A DNA stretch of 64,000 bases, taken from assembly GCA_021151695.1 (NCBI GenBank), contig JAGKWU010000001.1, positions 539,269-603,268 of the forward strand, read 5' to 3'. Positions 24,421 to 33,357 of the stretch are shown here, in pieces (position 1 is the stretch's first letter; the number at the start of each line of letters is the position of its first letter). The stretch is from Cellvibrionaceae bacterium. Its GTDB lineage: Bacteria; Pseudomonadota; Gammaproteobacteria; Pseudomonadales; Cellvibrionaceae. The notes beneath the pieces were generated by a model. It saw only the letters and a list, made by a program, of their open reading frames with translations. It was not told the DNA's origin and ran no database searches. Both the position numbers and the translations under genes were made by a program.

Positions 24421-27400
24421 TTAATAAACTTCAAAATCCCACAGAGAGTAGCCGTAACCAGTACCGCGAGTTACGCCTTGTACACGTACATAACGGCCAG
24501 AACCGGACACTGGCAGATCGTCGTAATCGCCGTTGCCATCAGTCACACTCTTGATAGTGGTCCAGGTGGTGGCATCGTTAGATACCTGGATGTTGTAAGC
24601 CTTGCCGTAGGCAGATTCCCAACGCAGGGTCACGCCGGTGATGGCGCGTACTGAACCCAGGTCAACATAGATCCATTCGTTGTCGTTCGCCAGACTCGCC
24701 CAACGGGTGTTGGTGTTGCCATCTACGGCGAAGCTGGCGGCCAAGCCGGCACCTTCGTTAGAAGAGGCTACAGCTGGTTTGTTGAGTGCGGCGTTACCGG
24801 CAACAGCGGCAGAACCGTAAACTTCAAAGTCCCAGAGCGAGTAGCCATAGCCTGTGCCACGGGTAATACCGAACATACGTACGTAACGACCAGTACCAAC
24901 TACGTTCAGCGTTTCTTTACCGCCAACACCGGTGGTGGTGCTGTAGATTTTGGTCCAGGTAACGGCATCCGCAGAGGTTTGGATCTCGTAGGCTTTGCCG
25001 TAGGCAGCTTCCCAGTTCAGAACCACTTTATTGATGCTGTAAGCCGCACCCAGGTCCACATAAATCCATTGGGCATCAGTTTGCTGGCTGGCCCAACGAG
25101 TGCCAGAGTTACCATCCAACGCTTGTGCGGCAGCTGTACCTGCACCTTCATTGCTAGAGGTAACGCCAGGACGGTTGAGCGCCAGGTTAGTACCTGCTGC
25201 CACTGAGCTTGCAACACTGCTGCTAGTGGTAGCTGTGCTGCTGGTAGTTGCTACGCTGCTGCTAGTTTTCACAGAAGATGAAGAACTGGTAGCTACAGAG
25301 CTTGAACTGGACGCGGCAATGTTGTGCACTTCAAAATCCCACAATGAATAACCATAGCCAGTGCCGCGCGCTATACCAAACATACGCACATAGCGACCAG
25401 TACCAGAGATATTCAGCGTTTCTTTACCGCCAACACCGGTGGTGGTGCTGTAGATTTTGGTCCAGGTTACCGCGTCGGCAGAGGTTTGGATCTCATAGCT
25501 CTTACCATAAGCACCTTCCCAATTCAGTACCACGCGGTTGAAGCTGCGGCTTGCACCCAGGTCAACGTATATCCACTGTGCATCAGTCTGCAGGCTCGCC
25601 CAACGGGTATTGCTGTTGGCATCTGTCGCCAGAGACGCAACCCAGGCATCGCCCTCGGTAGAAGACGCTACTGCAGGACGACCAGCGGCCAAATTGCCGT
25701 AAACCACACCGGTACTGCTGGTGGTAGCGACTGATGATGAAGTAGCTACTGACGATGAGGTTGCCACAGAGGAAGATGTCTTCACACTGCTGGTAGTTGC
25801 CACTGAAGAAGTGGTAGCCACAGAAGATGAAGTTTTCACGCTAGAGGTAGTTGCCACAGATGAAGTCGCCACAGAAGACGATGTTTTCACGCTGGAGCTG
25901 GTAGCCACACTGCTGGAAGTTTTCACGGATGAAGTAGTCGCCACAGAGCTTGAGCTGGCACCGCCCACTGTGAAATTGATCCAGTTAAGGTTGGTTGCCT
26001 GGTTAAACACAAAGCGAACTTTATGCGCACCAGCCGTCAACGCCAGAGAGCTATTTACGGTGGCCCAGGTTTGCAGGCTCGCGGTAGCACCTACGTTGAT
26101 CACCGCTTTCTGCACACCATCAACCAACACATTCACAGTACCTGCAGCGGCGCTGGAATAACGAACAGCCAGGTTATAGGTATTGGCATTGCCAGTCACG
26201 TTGTATTCCACCCAGTCGCCAGCAGCTATATCGCTCAGGTTGAGGAAGCCGTTAACGTCAGCGGTCTCTTCCACACGCACGCCGCTCATAGCGCCGTACT
26301 GTTCAGCCTCAACCAGTTTTGGCAGAGCATGAGTATTGCTGTCGCCGTGAACTGGCATGTTCAGGTAAATGCTACCCAATTCAGAAGCCACGCCTGATTG
26401 GCGAGAATCCAGCAAGCTGTTGAACGGATGGCCAGTGCTGCGACCGATAAACCAGGCATAACGCTCTACGTCTTTGTTGTTTTCCAAAGAATCCAACACC
26501 TGGATCAGCATGCGTTTTTGGGTTTCCAAAGTCGTGGTGGATTCCCAGGCGCAGAACTCAGTCAGCCAGATTGGCTTGCCGTATTTTTTGAACTCATTGA
26601 CGTACCACTCGATACCACCCACATCCGGCATATAAGCGTGGATGGAGATAGCGTCTACACGGCAGGTTGGGCAGATGGCGAAGAAGTCATCCAGGTATTT
26701 CCAGGGTGAATAGTAAGGCTCACCGGATGGGCTCTTCACGCAGTTACCGCAATAGTTCATCGCCTCGCTCACGATCTTCAAATTGTAATCGCGCGCAATG
26801 GCTTCCAGACGTGGCCATTGGGCGGCAACTTCTGTTGGAGTCATATTGGCTTGATCAACAAATTGCGGCTCGTTAAACGCGAGAATGTATTTCACACCCG
26901 GATGGCTGGCGATATAAGCGCGCATAGCGGTTTCATCAAAGCCGGCATTCCAGGCCATGGGCACAAACTCTACGCCATAGTTCTGGTAGGTATTGATGAT
27001 GCCCGCATCGGGTTTGATGCTCCAGTTGTACCACCAGCTGATACCTTTGGACATGATCGCCATATCTTCTTCGGAGTGGTTGCCGTAACCCACACCGCGC
27101 TTGGTGCTCTTGGTTTTGCCGTAGTTTTTGTCCACATAAATATTGGTTTTAACCACAGATGACTCTTTACCGTCGCTTACGGTCAGGGTCGCTTTGTAGC
27201 TGCCATCCATCAAATACATGTGGCTGGTGCTTACACCAGTGGCGGTAGTGCCATCACCAAAGTCCCAGCTATAAGTCAGTGTGTCTTTGGAATTTGGATC
27301 GTAAGATTTGCTTGCATCAAACATTACCATCAGCGGTGAAGTACCACCCAGCACAGAAGGCTTGAGTGAGGCTACAGGCGCGCGGTTTGGCTCAACACCG

Positions 27401-29352
27401 CAAGTAGGTGTGCATTGTGGTTTGGCAGTGGTGCCACCAGAAATGTAGACGTCGTCGATGCTCAGGTTGGTAATTTCACCGGTACCCAATACTTGCAGCA
27501 CCTGGCGTACATCCAACAAATCCAGGTCGCCAGCGATTTCAGTCATAGGAATGGCGAGATCATGCCATTGGCCGTCGCGCGCAAAACCGTAAGGGTCCGC
27601 ACCTGGTTTGAAGTCAATCCACTTCTGGCCTATGTCGTTGACGTTGCCACTCTTGAAGCCGATCTGGAATGCGGTTTGATCAGCGGTTTTCATGGAGATA
27701 TGCAGCACGGCGCTGGCATTATCAAACGCAGAAAGATTGAAGCCTTCGCGTGCCGTCAAGCCCAAACCGAACCAGCCTTTGCCAGTAGATTTGAGGTTGA
27801 GCGCGGAGTTGCCTTCACGTGCGGCGCCCTGCTCCAGCGTTAAGGTGTTGTCCCACAGGAACAAATCACCATTAACACCAAAGCCGAATTCGCCGGCGTT
27901 TTTGTGAGTGGAGGTTTCCGTGTAAATACCAAAGCTGCCCATCTCTGGCGCTGGTATTTCAATGCTGGGAGTCAGGTAGATGTTGTCGACAGCCAGATCA
28001 AAATCAGCGGCCGGCGCATCGCCAAAAATACTGAAGAAAGCTTTGATGGTTTCGAAATCCACATTGCCGAATTTGGACAGTGGAATCGCTACGCTGTGCC
28101 AATTGCCATCGCGCACCAAACCATATTCATCGCCACCGGAAACCAGCTGCACTTTGCCGTCACCGCCAGAGGTACTGGAGATGCCGATACCCAGGGTGGT
28201 GTTAGTGGTGGTTTTGATATCCAGGTGCAGATAACCGTGGGTGTAGTTGCGCATGTTGTAGTCTTTATGCACAAGCCCCATGCCCCACCAGCTGCCCGCC
28301 TTAACGTTGTAAGCCAAAGCACCACTGCCCTCGGAAGGCGTGGTCGCAATTGTGGTCATGTTGTTCCAGATGTAGAGATTGGTGCGATCGCCCCAATTCA
28401 ACTGATTGATCGTTGGTGTGGTTTCAGTGCTGATACCAAAGTTGCCAGTTGGCAAGTTGCTGCCTGCAACGAAAGTCTGGGTATTGGCGTTGGGATACAG
28501 GCGGATGTAATCCACATACATCTTGGCTGGCAATGGTGCCGTGATCAGGTTGGGATCGGCGATCTCCACAAAATTGGTACCACCCACAGCCAGGTTAACA
28601 ATGATCGAGGCCGGGTTATCGCGGAACTCCGACATATTAGGGTCGGTAATGTTCATGGTGAAGTACTGGGTGCCATCCACGTACATGGTGACGGCGGTGG
28701 GCGTCCAGTCCATCTTATAGGTGTGGTAATCGTCGTAAAAATTGGTAGGCATCACATAGGATGACGCCGAATCTGCCTGCAACCAGGTGCTCCAGGTACC
28801 CGACTCGTGCCACCAGTGCATAGCACCTGATACTGCCTTATCGACGGTGCCATCAGTTTGGGCAGATTTAAAACCAGCCTCCAGAATGTCCCACTCGCCT
28901 GACTTGGGCCAGCCATCAAGGCCGTAGTTGGTGCCCAGCATCCAGAACGCCGGCCAGAGGCCATTGGCGAGTTTGGGTAGCTTCATACGCGCTTCAAGGG
29001 TGCCGTATTTAAAGGAGAAACGGCCGTTGGTATGCAGGCGCGCCGAGGTAAATTGTTTACCCTGATAGGCTTCGCGTATAGCCTGGATCACCAGTTTGCC
29101 GTCTTCTATGTAGGAGTTTTTGCGGGTCGCGGTGTAAAACTGCAGCTCACCATTACCGTTGCCATCGCCACCGACTTTGTAGGTCCAGATGTTTTTGTCT
29201 ATGGCAGGTCCGTTGAATTCTTCAGCCCAAATGGGCGTAGCCTGAGCATGGCTGTGCGAGGCGGAAAACGAAGCCCCCAACGCAGCCAGGGCCAGCAAGG
29301 TTTTGCGCGCGCGCAACGCCTTGTTGGCCAAGTGTCCACTGATTGGTTTCAT
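24421..29352 (-). CDS. Giant secreted bifunctional beta-1,3-glucanase: GH16 - two CBM-like modules - PKD - GH128 - CBM6 - three CBM32
   Basis: A 1643-residue exported enzyme. Signal peptide about 1-36. GH16 (about 40-288) has catalytic GEWDILEAG: nucleophile Glu153, Asp155, acid/base Glu158, as in laminarinases. Two mutually similar beta-sandwich modules follow (about 300-462 and 470-638); their CBM family is uncertain. A PKD domain (655-740) precedes a GH128-like barrel (about 750-1000), with Glu828 in FNEP as likely acid/base and Glu932 in WLTEF as likely nucleophile. A CBM6 module (1010-1130), a Ser/Thr/Val/Lys linker (1132-1212), CBM32 (1218-1355), a second linker, and two further CBM32 complete it. 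Both catalytic domains are expected to cut beta-1,3-glucan, probably in different ways. Start ATG at 29352 with AGAAGG upstream. Confidence 0.88.
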   Translation of the reverse strand: MKPISGHLANKALRARKTLLALAALGASFSASHSHAQATPIWAEEFNGPAIDKNIWTYKVGGDGNGNGELQFYTATRKNSYIEDGKLVIQAIREAYQGKQFTSARLHTNGRFSFKYGTLEARMKLPKLANGLWPAFWMLGTNYGLDGWPKSGEWDILEAGFKSAQTDGTVDKAVSGAMHWWHESGTWSTWLQADSASSYVMPTNFYDDYHTYKMDWTPTAVTMYVDGTQYFTMNITDPNMSEFRDNPASIIVNLAVGGTNFVEIADPNLITAPLPAKMYVDYIRLYPNANTQTFVAGSNLPTGNFGISTETTPTINQLNWGDRTNLYIWNNMTTIATTPSEGSGALAYNVKAGSWWGMGLVHKDYNMRNYTHGYLHLDIKTTTNTTLGIGISSTSGGDGKVQLVSGGDEYGLVRDGNWHSVAIPLSKFGNVDFETIKAFFSIFGDAPAADFDLAVDNIYLTPSIEIPAPEMGSFGIYTETSTHKNAGEFGFGVNGDLFLWDNTLTLEQGAAREGNSALNLKSTGKGWFGLGLTAREGFNLSAFDNASAVLHISMKTADQTAFQIGFKSGNVNDIGQKWIDFKPGADPYGFARDGQWHDLAIPMTEIAGDLDLLDVRQVLQVLGTGEITNLSIDDVYISGGTTAKPQCTPTCGVEPNRAPVASLKPSVLGGTSPLMVMFDASKSYDPNSKDTLTYSWDFGDGTTATGVSTSHMYLMDGSYKATLTVSDGKESSVVKTNIYVDKNYGKTKSTKRGVGYGNHSEEDMAIMSKGISWWYNWSIKPDAGIINTYQNYGVEFVPMAWNAGFDETAMRAYIASHPGVKYILAFNEPQFVDQANMTPTEVAAQWPRLEAIARDYNLKIVSEAMNYCGNCVKSPSGEPYYSPWKYLDDFFAICPTCRVDAISIHAYMPDVGGIEWYVNEFKKYGKPIWLTEFCAWESTTTLETQKRMLIQVLDSLENNKDVERYAWFIGRSTGHPFNSLLDSRQSGVASELGSIYLNMPVHGDSNTHALPKLVEAEQYGAMSGVRVEETADVNGFLNLSDIAAGDWVEYNVTGNANTYNLAVRYSSAAAGTVNVLVDGVQKAVINVGATASLQTWATVNSSLALTAGAHKVRFVFNQATNLNWINFTVGGASSSSVATTSSVKTSSSVATSSSVKTSSSVATSSVATTSSVKTSSSVATTSSVATTSSVKTSSSVATSSSVATSSSVATTSSTGVVYGNLAAGRPAVASSTEGDAWVASLATDANSNTRWASLQTDAQWIYVDLGASRSFNRVVLNWEGAYGKSYEIQTSADAVTWTKIYSTTTGVGGKETLNISGTGRYVRMFGIARGTGYGYSLWDFEVHNIAASSSSSVATSSSSSVKTSSSVATTSSTATTSSSVASSVAAGTNLALNRPGVTSSNEGAGTAAAQALDGNSGTRWASQQTDAQWIYVDLGAAYSINKVVLNWEAAYGKAYEIQTSADAVTWTKIYSTTTGVGGKETLNVVGTGRYVRMFGITRGTGYGYSLWDFEVYGSAAVAGNAALNKPAVASSNEGAGLAASFAVDGNTNTRWASLANDNEWIYVDLGSVRAITGVTLRWESAYGKAYNIQVSNDATTWTTIKSVTDGNGDYDDLPVSGSGRYVRVQGVTRGTGYGYSLWDFEVY
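25195..25940. repeat. Low-complexity Ser/Thr/Val linker-coding repeats
   Basis: Tandem short codon repeats encoding SSVATSSSVKTSS-type linkers occur at 25715-25950 and 25205-25310. They flank the first CBM32 module. Similar Ser-rich linkers are a hallmark of Cellvibrio-type hydrolases and are prone to length variation. Confidence 0.75.
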
Positions 29353-29491
29353 TGGTATTACCTTCTTGGTTCTGGTTATAGGTAGTTATCGTTATTGGTG
29401 GTTGACTGCCCTGACCCCAGCCATCCCTGATAAGGGCTGCTGGCGCGGGAAGTTGATTGCCGTCCTGTTATTGTTCTAATACACCTGGTCC

Positions 29492-29530
29492 GGTTGCAGA
29501 TGAAATCCACGGGTTGCAGACAAAATCTAC
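29492..29530. promoter_or_regulatory. Tandem direct repeat GGTTGCAGAnnAAATCnAC, candidate activator site
   Basis: Two 19-bp copies, at 29492-29510 and 29512-29530, differ at only three positions and start exactly 20 bp apart, about two helical turns. They lie 140-178 bp upstream of the GH16/GH128 start. Direct repeats with this phasing suit a regulator that binds as a tandem dimer, such as AraC-type or response-regulator proteins. A role is inferred. Confidence 0.5.
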
Positions 29531-29734
29531 ATAGGTGCGCAGACATATAGTTGAGCAAATCAAGCAGGCTGTAGTTCTTTTGGCAGGATTGAACCGATTT
29601 TTTTAGGTTTGAATGAAAGAATTGAATCGAACGCCGTGTTTTGCAGGCAAATCAGTGGGGTAAAGATGACTTTCTTTACATAATGAATGGATTGAGACTG
29701 AAACCAGTCAGGATTTTGGCGCATAAACAAACAA

Positions 29735-29768
29735 AAACAGGCCGCAATAGCGGCCCGTTTTTTTCATC
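29735..29768 (-). terminator. Terminator after the amylase gene
   Basis: GGCCGC, four bases, GCGGCC, with T-rich tracts on both sides, just past the amylase stop; possibly bidirectional. Confidence 0.8.
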
Positions 29769-29822
29769 CCGGATAACCCTACGTTAAAAATCACTTCCTT
29801 GTGTAAGGTTATCGCTCATTGA

Positions 29823-32120
29823 TTAATGCAGTACTACGATTTCGTTCTGAGACAGATTGAATACACCTGAACCAGAAGAGATGCTAACCACGTCTGAACC
29901 CACCTTGCTGGTGTAAGCGCCGTTCGCCAGGCAGAGGTTAGGTACAGTGATGGTGGTTGCACTGCCGCGGTTAACGGCTACTACCGCACAGTCGGTACCT
30001 GATTGACGCTGGAATACCAACACGTCGGCATTCACCCAACGCTCGGCATAACTACCCTTCTGGATGGCCACACTGTTCTTACGCAGATCAGCCAAGGCAG
30101 CGATCATGGTGTAAGCCGGTGTAGTTTGGCTAAAGGATGGCATTTGCTCGCGGTTGTAAGGGTCGTTACCCACTTCGCCTGAACCACTGGCGGTGAACCA
30201 GGTGGTGTTCTGCTCGGTACCGTAATAAATGGTTGGGATACCTGGCAGGGTCATCACCAGGGCCATACCCAAATTCTGACGCGCATCGGCAAATGCTTTG
30301 GTCATACCTTTACCTGTACCACGGTTGGTATTGCCTGTGGTTTGCAGGTATACGCTGGTACGGGTTGCGTCGTGGTTATCCAGGAAAATGGTTTGCAGGG
30401 TTTCATTGTTATTCATGGCAGCAGGACGCGATTGGATATGCGTGCTCAGGCTGGTCATGGTGATGTTGCCCGCAATGGCATTTTCAATGTTGTCACGCAG
30501 TTTGAAGTCCAGCAGTTCAGAACCGCGACGTTCATTGAGGAAGGTCATCGACAAAGAATCGCCTGAACCAGCGCCATACCACTCACCAAAGATGTAAGCG
30601 TCAGCTTTTTTGGCTTTCACCGCCGCCGAGAAACGATTCACAAAACCTGGCTCAATATGCTTGATCGCATCAATACGGAAGCCATCGATACCGTGATCCA
30701 TCCACTTGAGCGCGGCATCAATCAGGTATTGGTCAGCCAGGCTATTAGTGCCATTGGTACCGTGGTTGAAGTCGGTCAGGTTGAACAAGCTCTTATTGCG
30801 GAATGACCATGGATCGTCCCACTCGCTGTTACAGGTAGTCGCCGGGTTGGTATCACCGCAATCGGCGATCTGGCCGTTGTTGTGGTACCAGGTACCTTTG
30901 CCGCTGGCAAAGTTGGTCACAAAGCCACCTTCCTTCAACAGGTTGCCGAATTCAACCTCATCGCTTTGGTTGGAGTGGTTGAGGGCGATATCCAGGATCA
31001 ACTTGATACCACGCGCTTCGGTTTGCGCGTTCAACTCATCCACCAGCGCCCAGTCACCCAGATGCTCGTCAACTGAGTAGAAGTCGCGCCCCCAGTAGCC
31101 GTGGTAACCGCCTTGAACACCGGCATCAACGTTATCGACCAGAGGAGTTACCCAGATCGCCGTTACGCCCATGGATTGCAGATAATCGAGTTTGGAAATC
31201 AAACCGGCGATGTCACCACCCCAGTATTTCTTCCACTCACCCTCATTACCTGCTGATTTGGTTGTAGAGGTAGCTGCAGCGTTATTACCGTTATCGTTGT
31301 TGGTATTGCCATTGGCAAAACGGTCAACAAACGTGAAATAAATAGTGCGTTTGCGGAAATCATCAGACGATGCAGCACTTGATGTAGTGGCCGTTGATGA
31401 AGTGCTTGTCGTACTGGACGAGCTCGAATAAGACGAGCTGGTAGAAGTACGCGAAGACGTGGAAGTTACCGCTGATGATGTGGACGTAGAAGTTGCTGCT
31501 GATGTCGATGTGGACATTACAGAACTGCTAGTGTTTGCCACACCACAATTCGCAGCAAGGTTTTGTTGCGCACTCACAGTGCGAGTGCTCGCATCGTAAG
31601 ACACTTTTACCCAACCTGTAGATACCGCGAAATCAGTTGCGGGTAATGCATCACCCCAGGCGCCATTCGGGTCCACTTTAAAACGTGGGCCACCACTAGC
31701 GTCACCAGCGGTAAAATTTTGGCAGCTGGTGTAAACATCTGTAGTGCCGACACGAGTCAGGAGCGTGCCTTCAGCCCAGCTGTTAAATGTACCGCGCAGA
31801 TGAAAAACAGTAGCGGGATTAACGCTCCAGTTTTTAGTGTCGGTAAAAAATTTAATAGTGTAAGTACCAGCGGCAATACTGATGTTGCTGCCGTTAAGGC
31901 CACCAACACCGTAGCTTTCGCTCCAGTTTCCAAAGCGGTCGAACTTATAGCTGCCTGCCGCAGGAAAAATCACATTAGTGATTTCCATCGTGTTGGTAGC
32001 TGAGTTGACCATTTGGTAGCTGCCCCAGTTATTGGGGGTACCGCGGAAGAACCACTCGGCCTGGGCCGTGGTGGCGCATGTCGCCAGTAGACATGCCATT
32101 GATATTAATTTCACACGCAT
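29823..32120 (-). CDS. Secreted GH13 alpha-amylase-type enzyme with N-terminal starch-binding-like modules
   Basis: A 765-residue exported enzyme. Signal peptide about 1-21 (AQA/E). Residues 22-105 and 106-195 look like two small beta-sandwich modules with WFFRGTPNNW and FHLRGTFNSW repeats, probably starch-binding. A Ser/Thr linker (196-252) leads to the GH13 barrel. Conserved regions are DIALNHS, GFRIDAIKH (nucleophile Asp484), FGEWYG (acid Glu513) and FLDNHD (Asp584). It should cut alpha-1,4-glucans outside the cell. A short C-terminal beta domain ends the protein. AAAGGAGAG precedes the ATG. Two operator-like palindromes lie upstream, so it is probably induced by maltodextrins (inference). 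Confidence 0.92.
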   Translation of the reverse strand: MRVKLISMACLLATCATTAQAEWFFRGTPNNWGSYQMVNSATNTMEITNVIFPAAGSYKFDRFGNWSESYGVGGLNGSNISIAAGTYTIKFFTDTKNWSVNPATVFHLRGTFNSWAEGTLLTRVGTTDVYTSCQNFTAGDASGGPRFKVDPNGAWGDALPATDFAVSTGWVKVSYDASTRTVSAQQNLAANCGVANTSSSVMSTSTSAATSTSTSSAVTSTSSRTSTSSSYSSSSSTTSTSSTATTSSAASSDDFRKRTIYFTFVDRFANGNTNNDNGNNAAATSTTKSAGNEGEWKKYWGGDIAGLISKLDYLQSMGVTAIWVTPLVDNVDAGVQGGYHGYWGRDFYSVDEHLGDWALVDELNAQTEARGIKLILDIALNHSNQSDEVEFGNLLKEGGFVTNFASGKGTWYHNNGQIADCGDTNPATTCNSEWDDPWSFRNKSLFNLTDFNHGTNGTNSLADQYLIDAALKWMDHGIDGFRIDAIKHIEPGFVNRFSAAVKAKKADAYIFGEWYGAGSGDSLSMTFLNERRGSELLDFKLRDNIENAIAGNITMTSLSTHIQSRPAAMNNNETLQTIFLDNHDATRTSVYLQTTGNTNRGTGKGMTKAFADARQNLGMALVMTLPGIPTIYYGTEQNTTWFTASGSGEVGNDPYNREQMPSFSQTTPAYTMIAALADLRKNSVAIQKGSYAERWVNADVLVFQRQSGTDCAVVAVNRGSATTITVPNLCLANGAYTSKVGSDVVSISSGSGVFNLSQNEIVVLH

Positions 32121-32612
32121 TTGAGCTCTCCTTTCGTTTATGACTATTTTTAGGAGGTAGCATGGTCTTGAATTAAATCGGTTATATCAACCTCTACATA
32201 CGTATGCATATTTTTAACAAAAGTGAATACGTATGCAGTCATTTGCGAATCAAAAAAACTCTGTGACTCAAAACACAAATTTAAATTTTCGTCATATGCA
32301 TGAAATAGTTTTCACAAAAAATTTTATTTTTTATTTTTTGAAAAGCAAAAATTTATTTGGCGCAAAAAATTACATTTACTTTTTGGTGCTGTTATTTTTT
32401 GATAAACGCTTCCAATAAAAAACAACATTTCAGCAGCCCATTTTTGCATCAGAACGGGGCACAATTTCGTCACAGAGTGTCAGCTGACAATCAGCTCCTG
32501 AACACCACCCTGCTCCCATTCGCCACCAAAACACCCAATCACAAAAAACCAGCGCCATTGCTGCTTTTGGCTATACTCAGGGCAATCTGAAAATAAGGCC
32601 ATTGACAGTATT
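32121..32612. other. AT-rich intergenic region between amylase and lapG
   Basis: A 492-bp divergent region holding the amylase promoter and operator pair (32195-32238) and the presumed lapG promoter. The stretch 32300-32420 is strikingly A/T rich. No coding gene is supported. If lapG starts downstream of 32613, the gap is longer. Confidence 0.5.
32195..32238. promoter_or_regulatory. Two ATACGTATGCA palindromic operators upstream of the amylase gene
   Basis: TACATACGTATGCA at 32195-32208 and AATACGTATGCA at 32226-32237 share a palindromic TACGTA core and are centred 29 bp apart, about 75-110 bp upstream of the amylase start. The shape fits LacI-family operators of maltodextrin genes. No LacI gene is present in the window. 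Confidence 0.6.
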
Positions 32613-33344
32613 TTGATCGTCTTTCCTCCCCCCTCGCGCCCAGAGCAAGGCTCGCCCTGGCTGTCGCTGTACAAATTTTGTCGGTCAAGCGCGCTCCTGC
32701 GTCGGATATTGCTCGCCTGCAGTTTCTTCTGTGTTGTTTTTTGTACAGCAGAGCTGGACCCCAACAAGCTGCAAAACACCATGCAAACCCGGTATGGCGC
32801 GGATGGCGTAGCCAAGCTCAATAGCTGGCAGCAACTGGTGCACGATTATCGAGATAGGCCAGACACCACCAAGATCCGGGCCGCCAATGACTTCATCAAC
32901 AAAACCACCAGCTTTGTGGATGATATAGTCCACTGGAAGCAAAGCGACTATTGGGCCACTCCCCTGGAAACCCTGGGCACAGGCGCAGGTGACTGCGAGG
33001 ATTACACCATCGCCAAATATGCCACCCTGTTAGAAATGGGCGTCCCCATGGAGCGCTTGCGGCTGATTTACGTTAAGGCGCAAATCGGCGGCGCCGGCAG
33101 CCGCGTGTTCCAGGCCCATATGGTGCTTGGCTACTATGAACAGCCCAATGCAATTCCCCTGATTCTGGACAGCCTGGTTCCCGAGATTGAAAGCGCCGAC
33201 TTGCGCACCGACCTACACCCGGTGTTCAGTTTTAACGGCGCCGGCCTCTGGGTTGGCAACCAGGCACAACCACAAATAGATCCTACCGCCCGCCTCTCGC
33301 GTTGGCGCGATCTGTTAGAACGAATGAAACAAGAAGGTTTTTAA
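32613..33344 (+). CDS. lapG: LapG-type periplasmic cysteine protease of the transglutaminase-like (BTLCP) family
   Basis: LapG releases LapA-type adhesins by cutting their N-terminus at a TAAG-like site. The catalytic triad is seen as Cys128 in GAGDCEDY, His169 in QAHMVLGY and Asp186 in LILDSL; the acidic DCED stretch matches the calcium-binding region. A hydrophobic segment at about 28-45 acts as an export signal. The start is uncertain: the TTG at 32613 gives an N-terminus with odd proline-rich residues, and a later non-ATG start is possible. lapD starts 14 bp after the stop, so they form an operon. The adhesin substrate with a TAAG motif lies at 40.5-49.9 kb. Confidence 0.9.
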   Translation: MIVFPPPSRPEQGSPWLSLYKFCRSSALLRRILLACSFFCVVFCTAELDPNKLQNTMQTRYGADGVAKLNSWQQLVHDYRDRPDTTKIRAANDFINKTTSFVDDIVHWKQSDYWATPLETLGTGAGDCEDYTIAKYATLLEMGVPMERLRLIYVKAQIGGAGSRVFQAHMVLGYYEQPNAIPLILDSLVPEIESADLRTDLHPVFSFNGAGLWVGNQAQPQIDPTARLSRWRDLLERMKQEGF

Positions 33345-33357
33345 GTGCGGAGCATCT

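Larger units (their letters stand above)
29353..29822. other. Intergenic region upstream of the GH16/GH128 gene
   Basis: A 470-bp gap. It holds the likely promoter of the glucanase gene, a tandem direct repeat at 29492-29530, and the amylase terminator at 29735-29765. No coding gene is supported. Confidence 0.6.

Noticed and set aside
27904..28764. Plus-strand open frame inside the GH16/GH128 gene
   Set aside because: It is antisense to the GH16 and CBM-coding part with intact active-site motifs, and has no recognisable domain.
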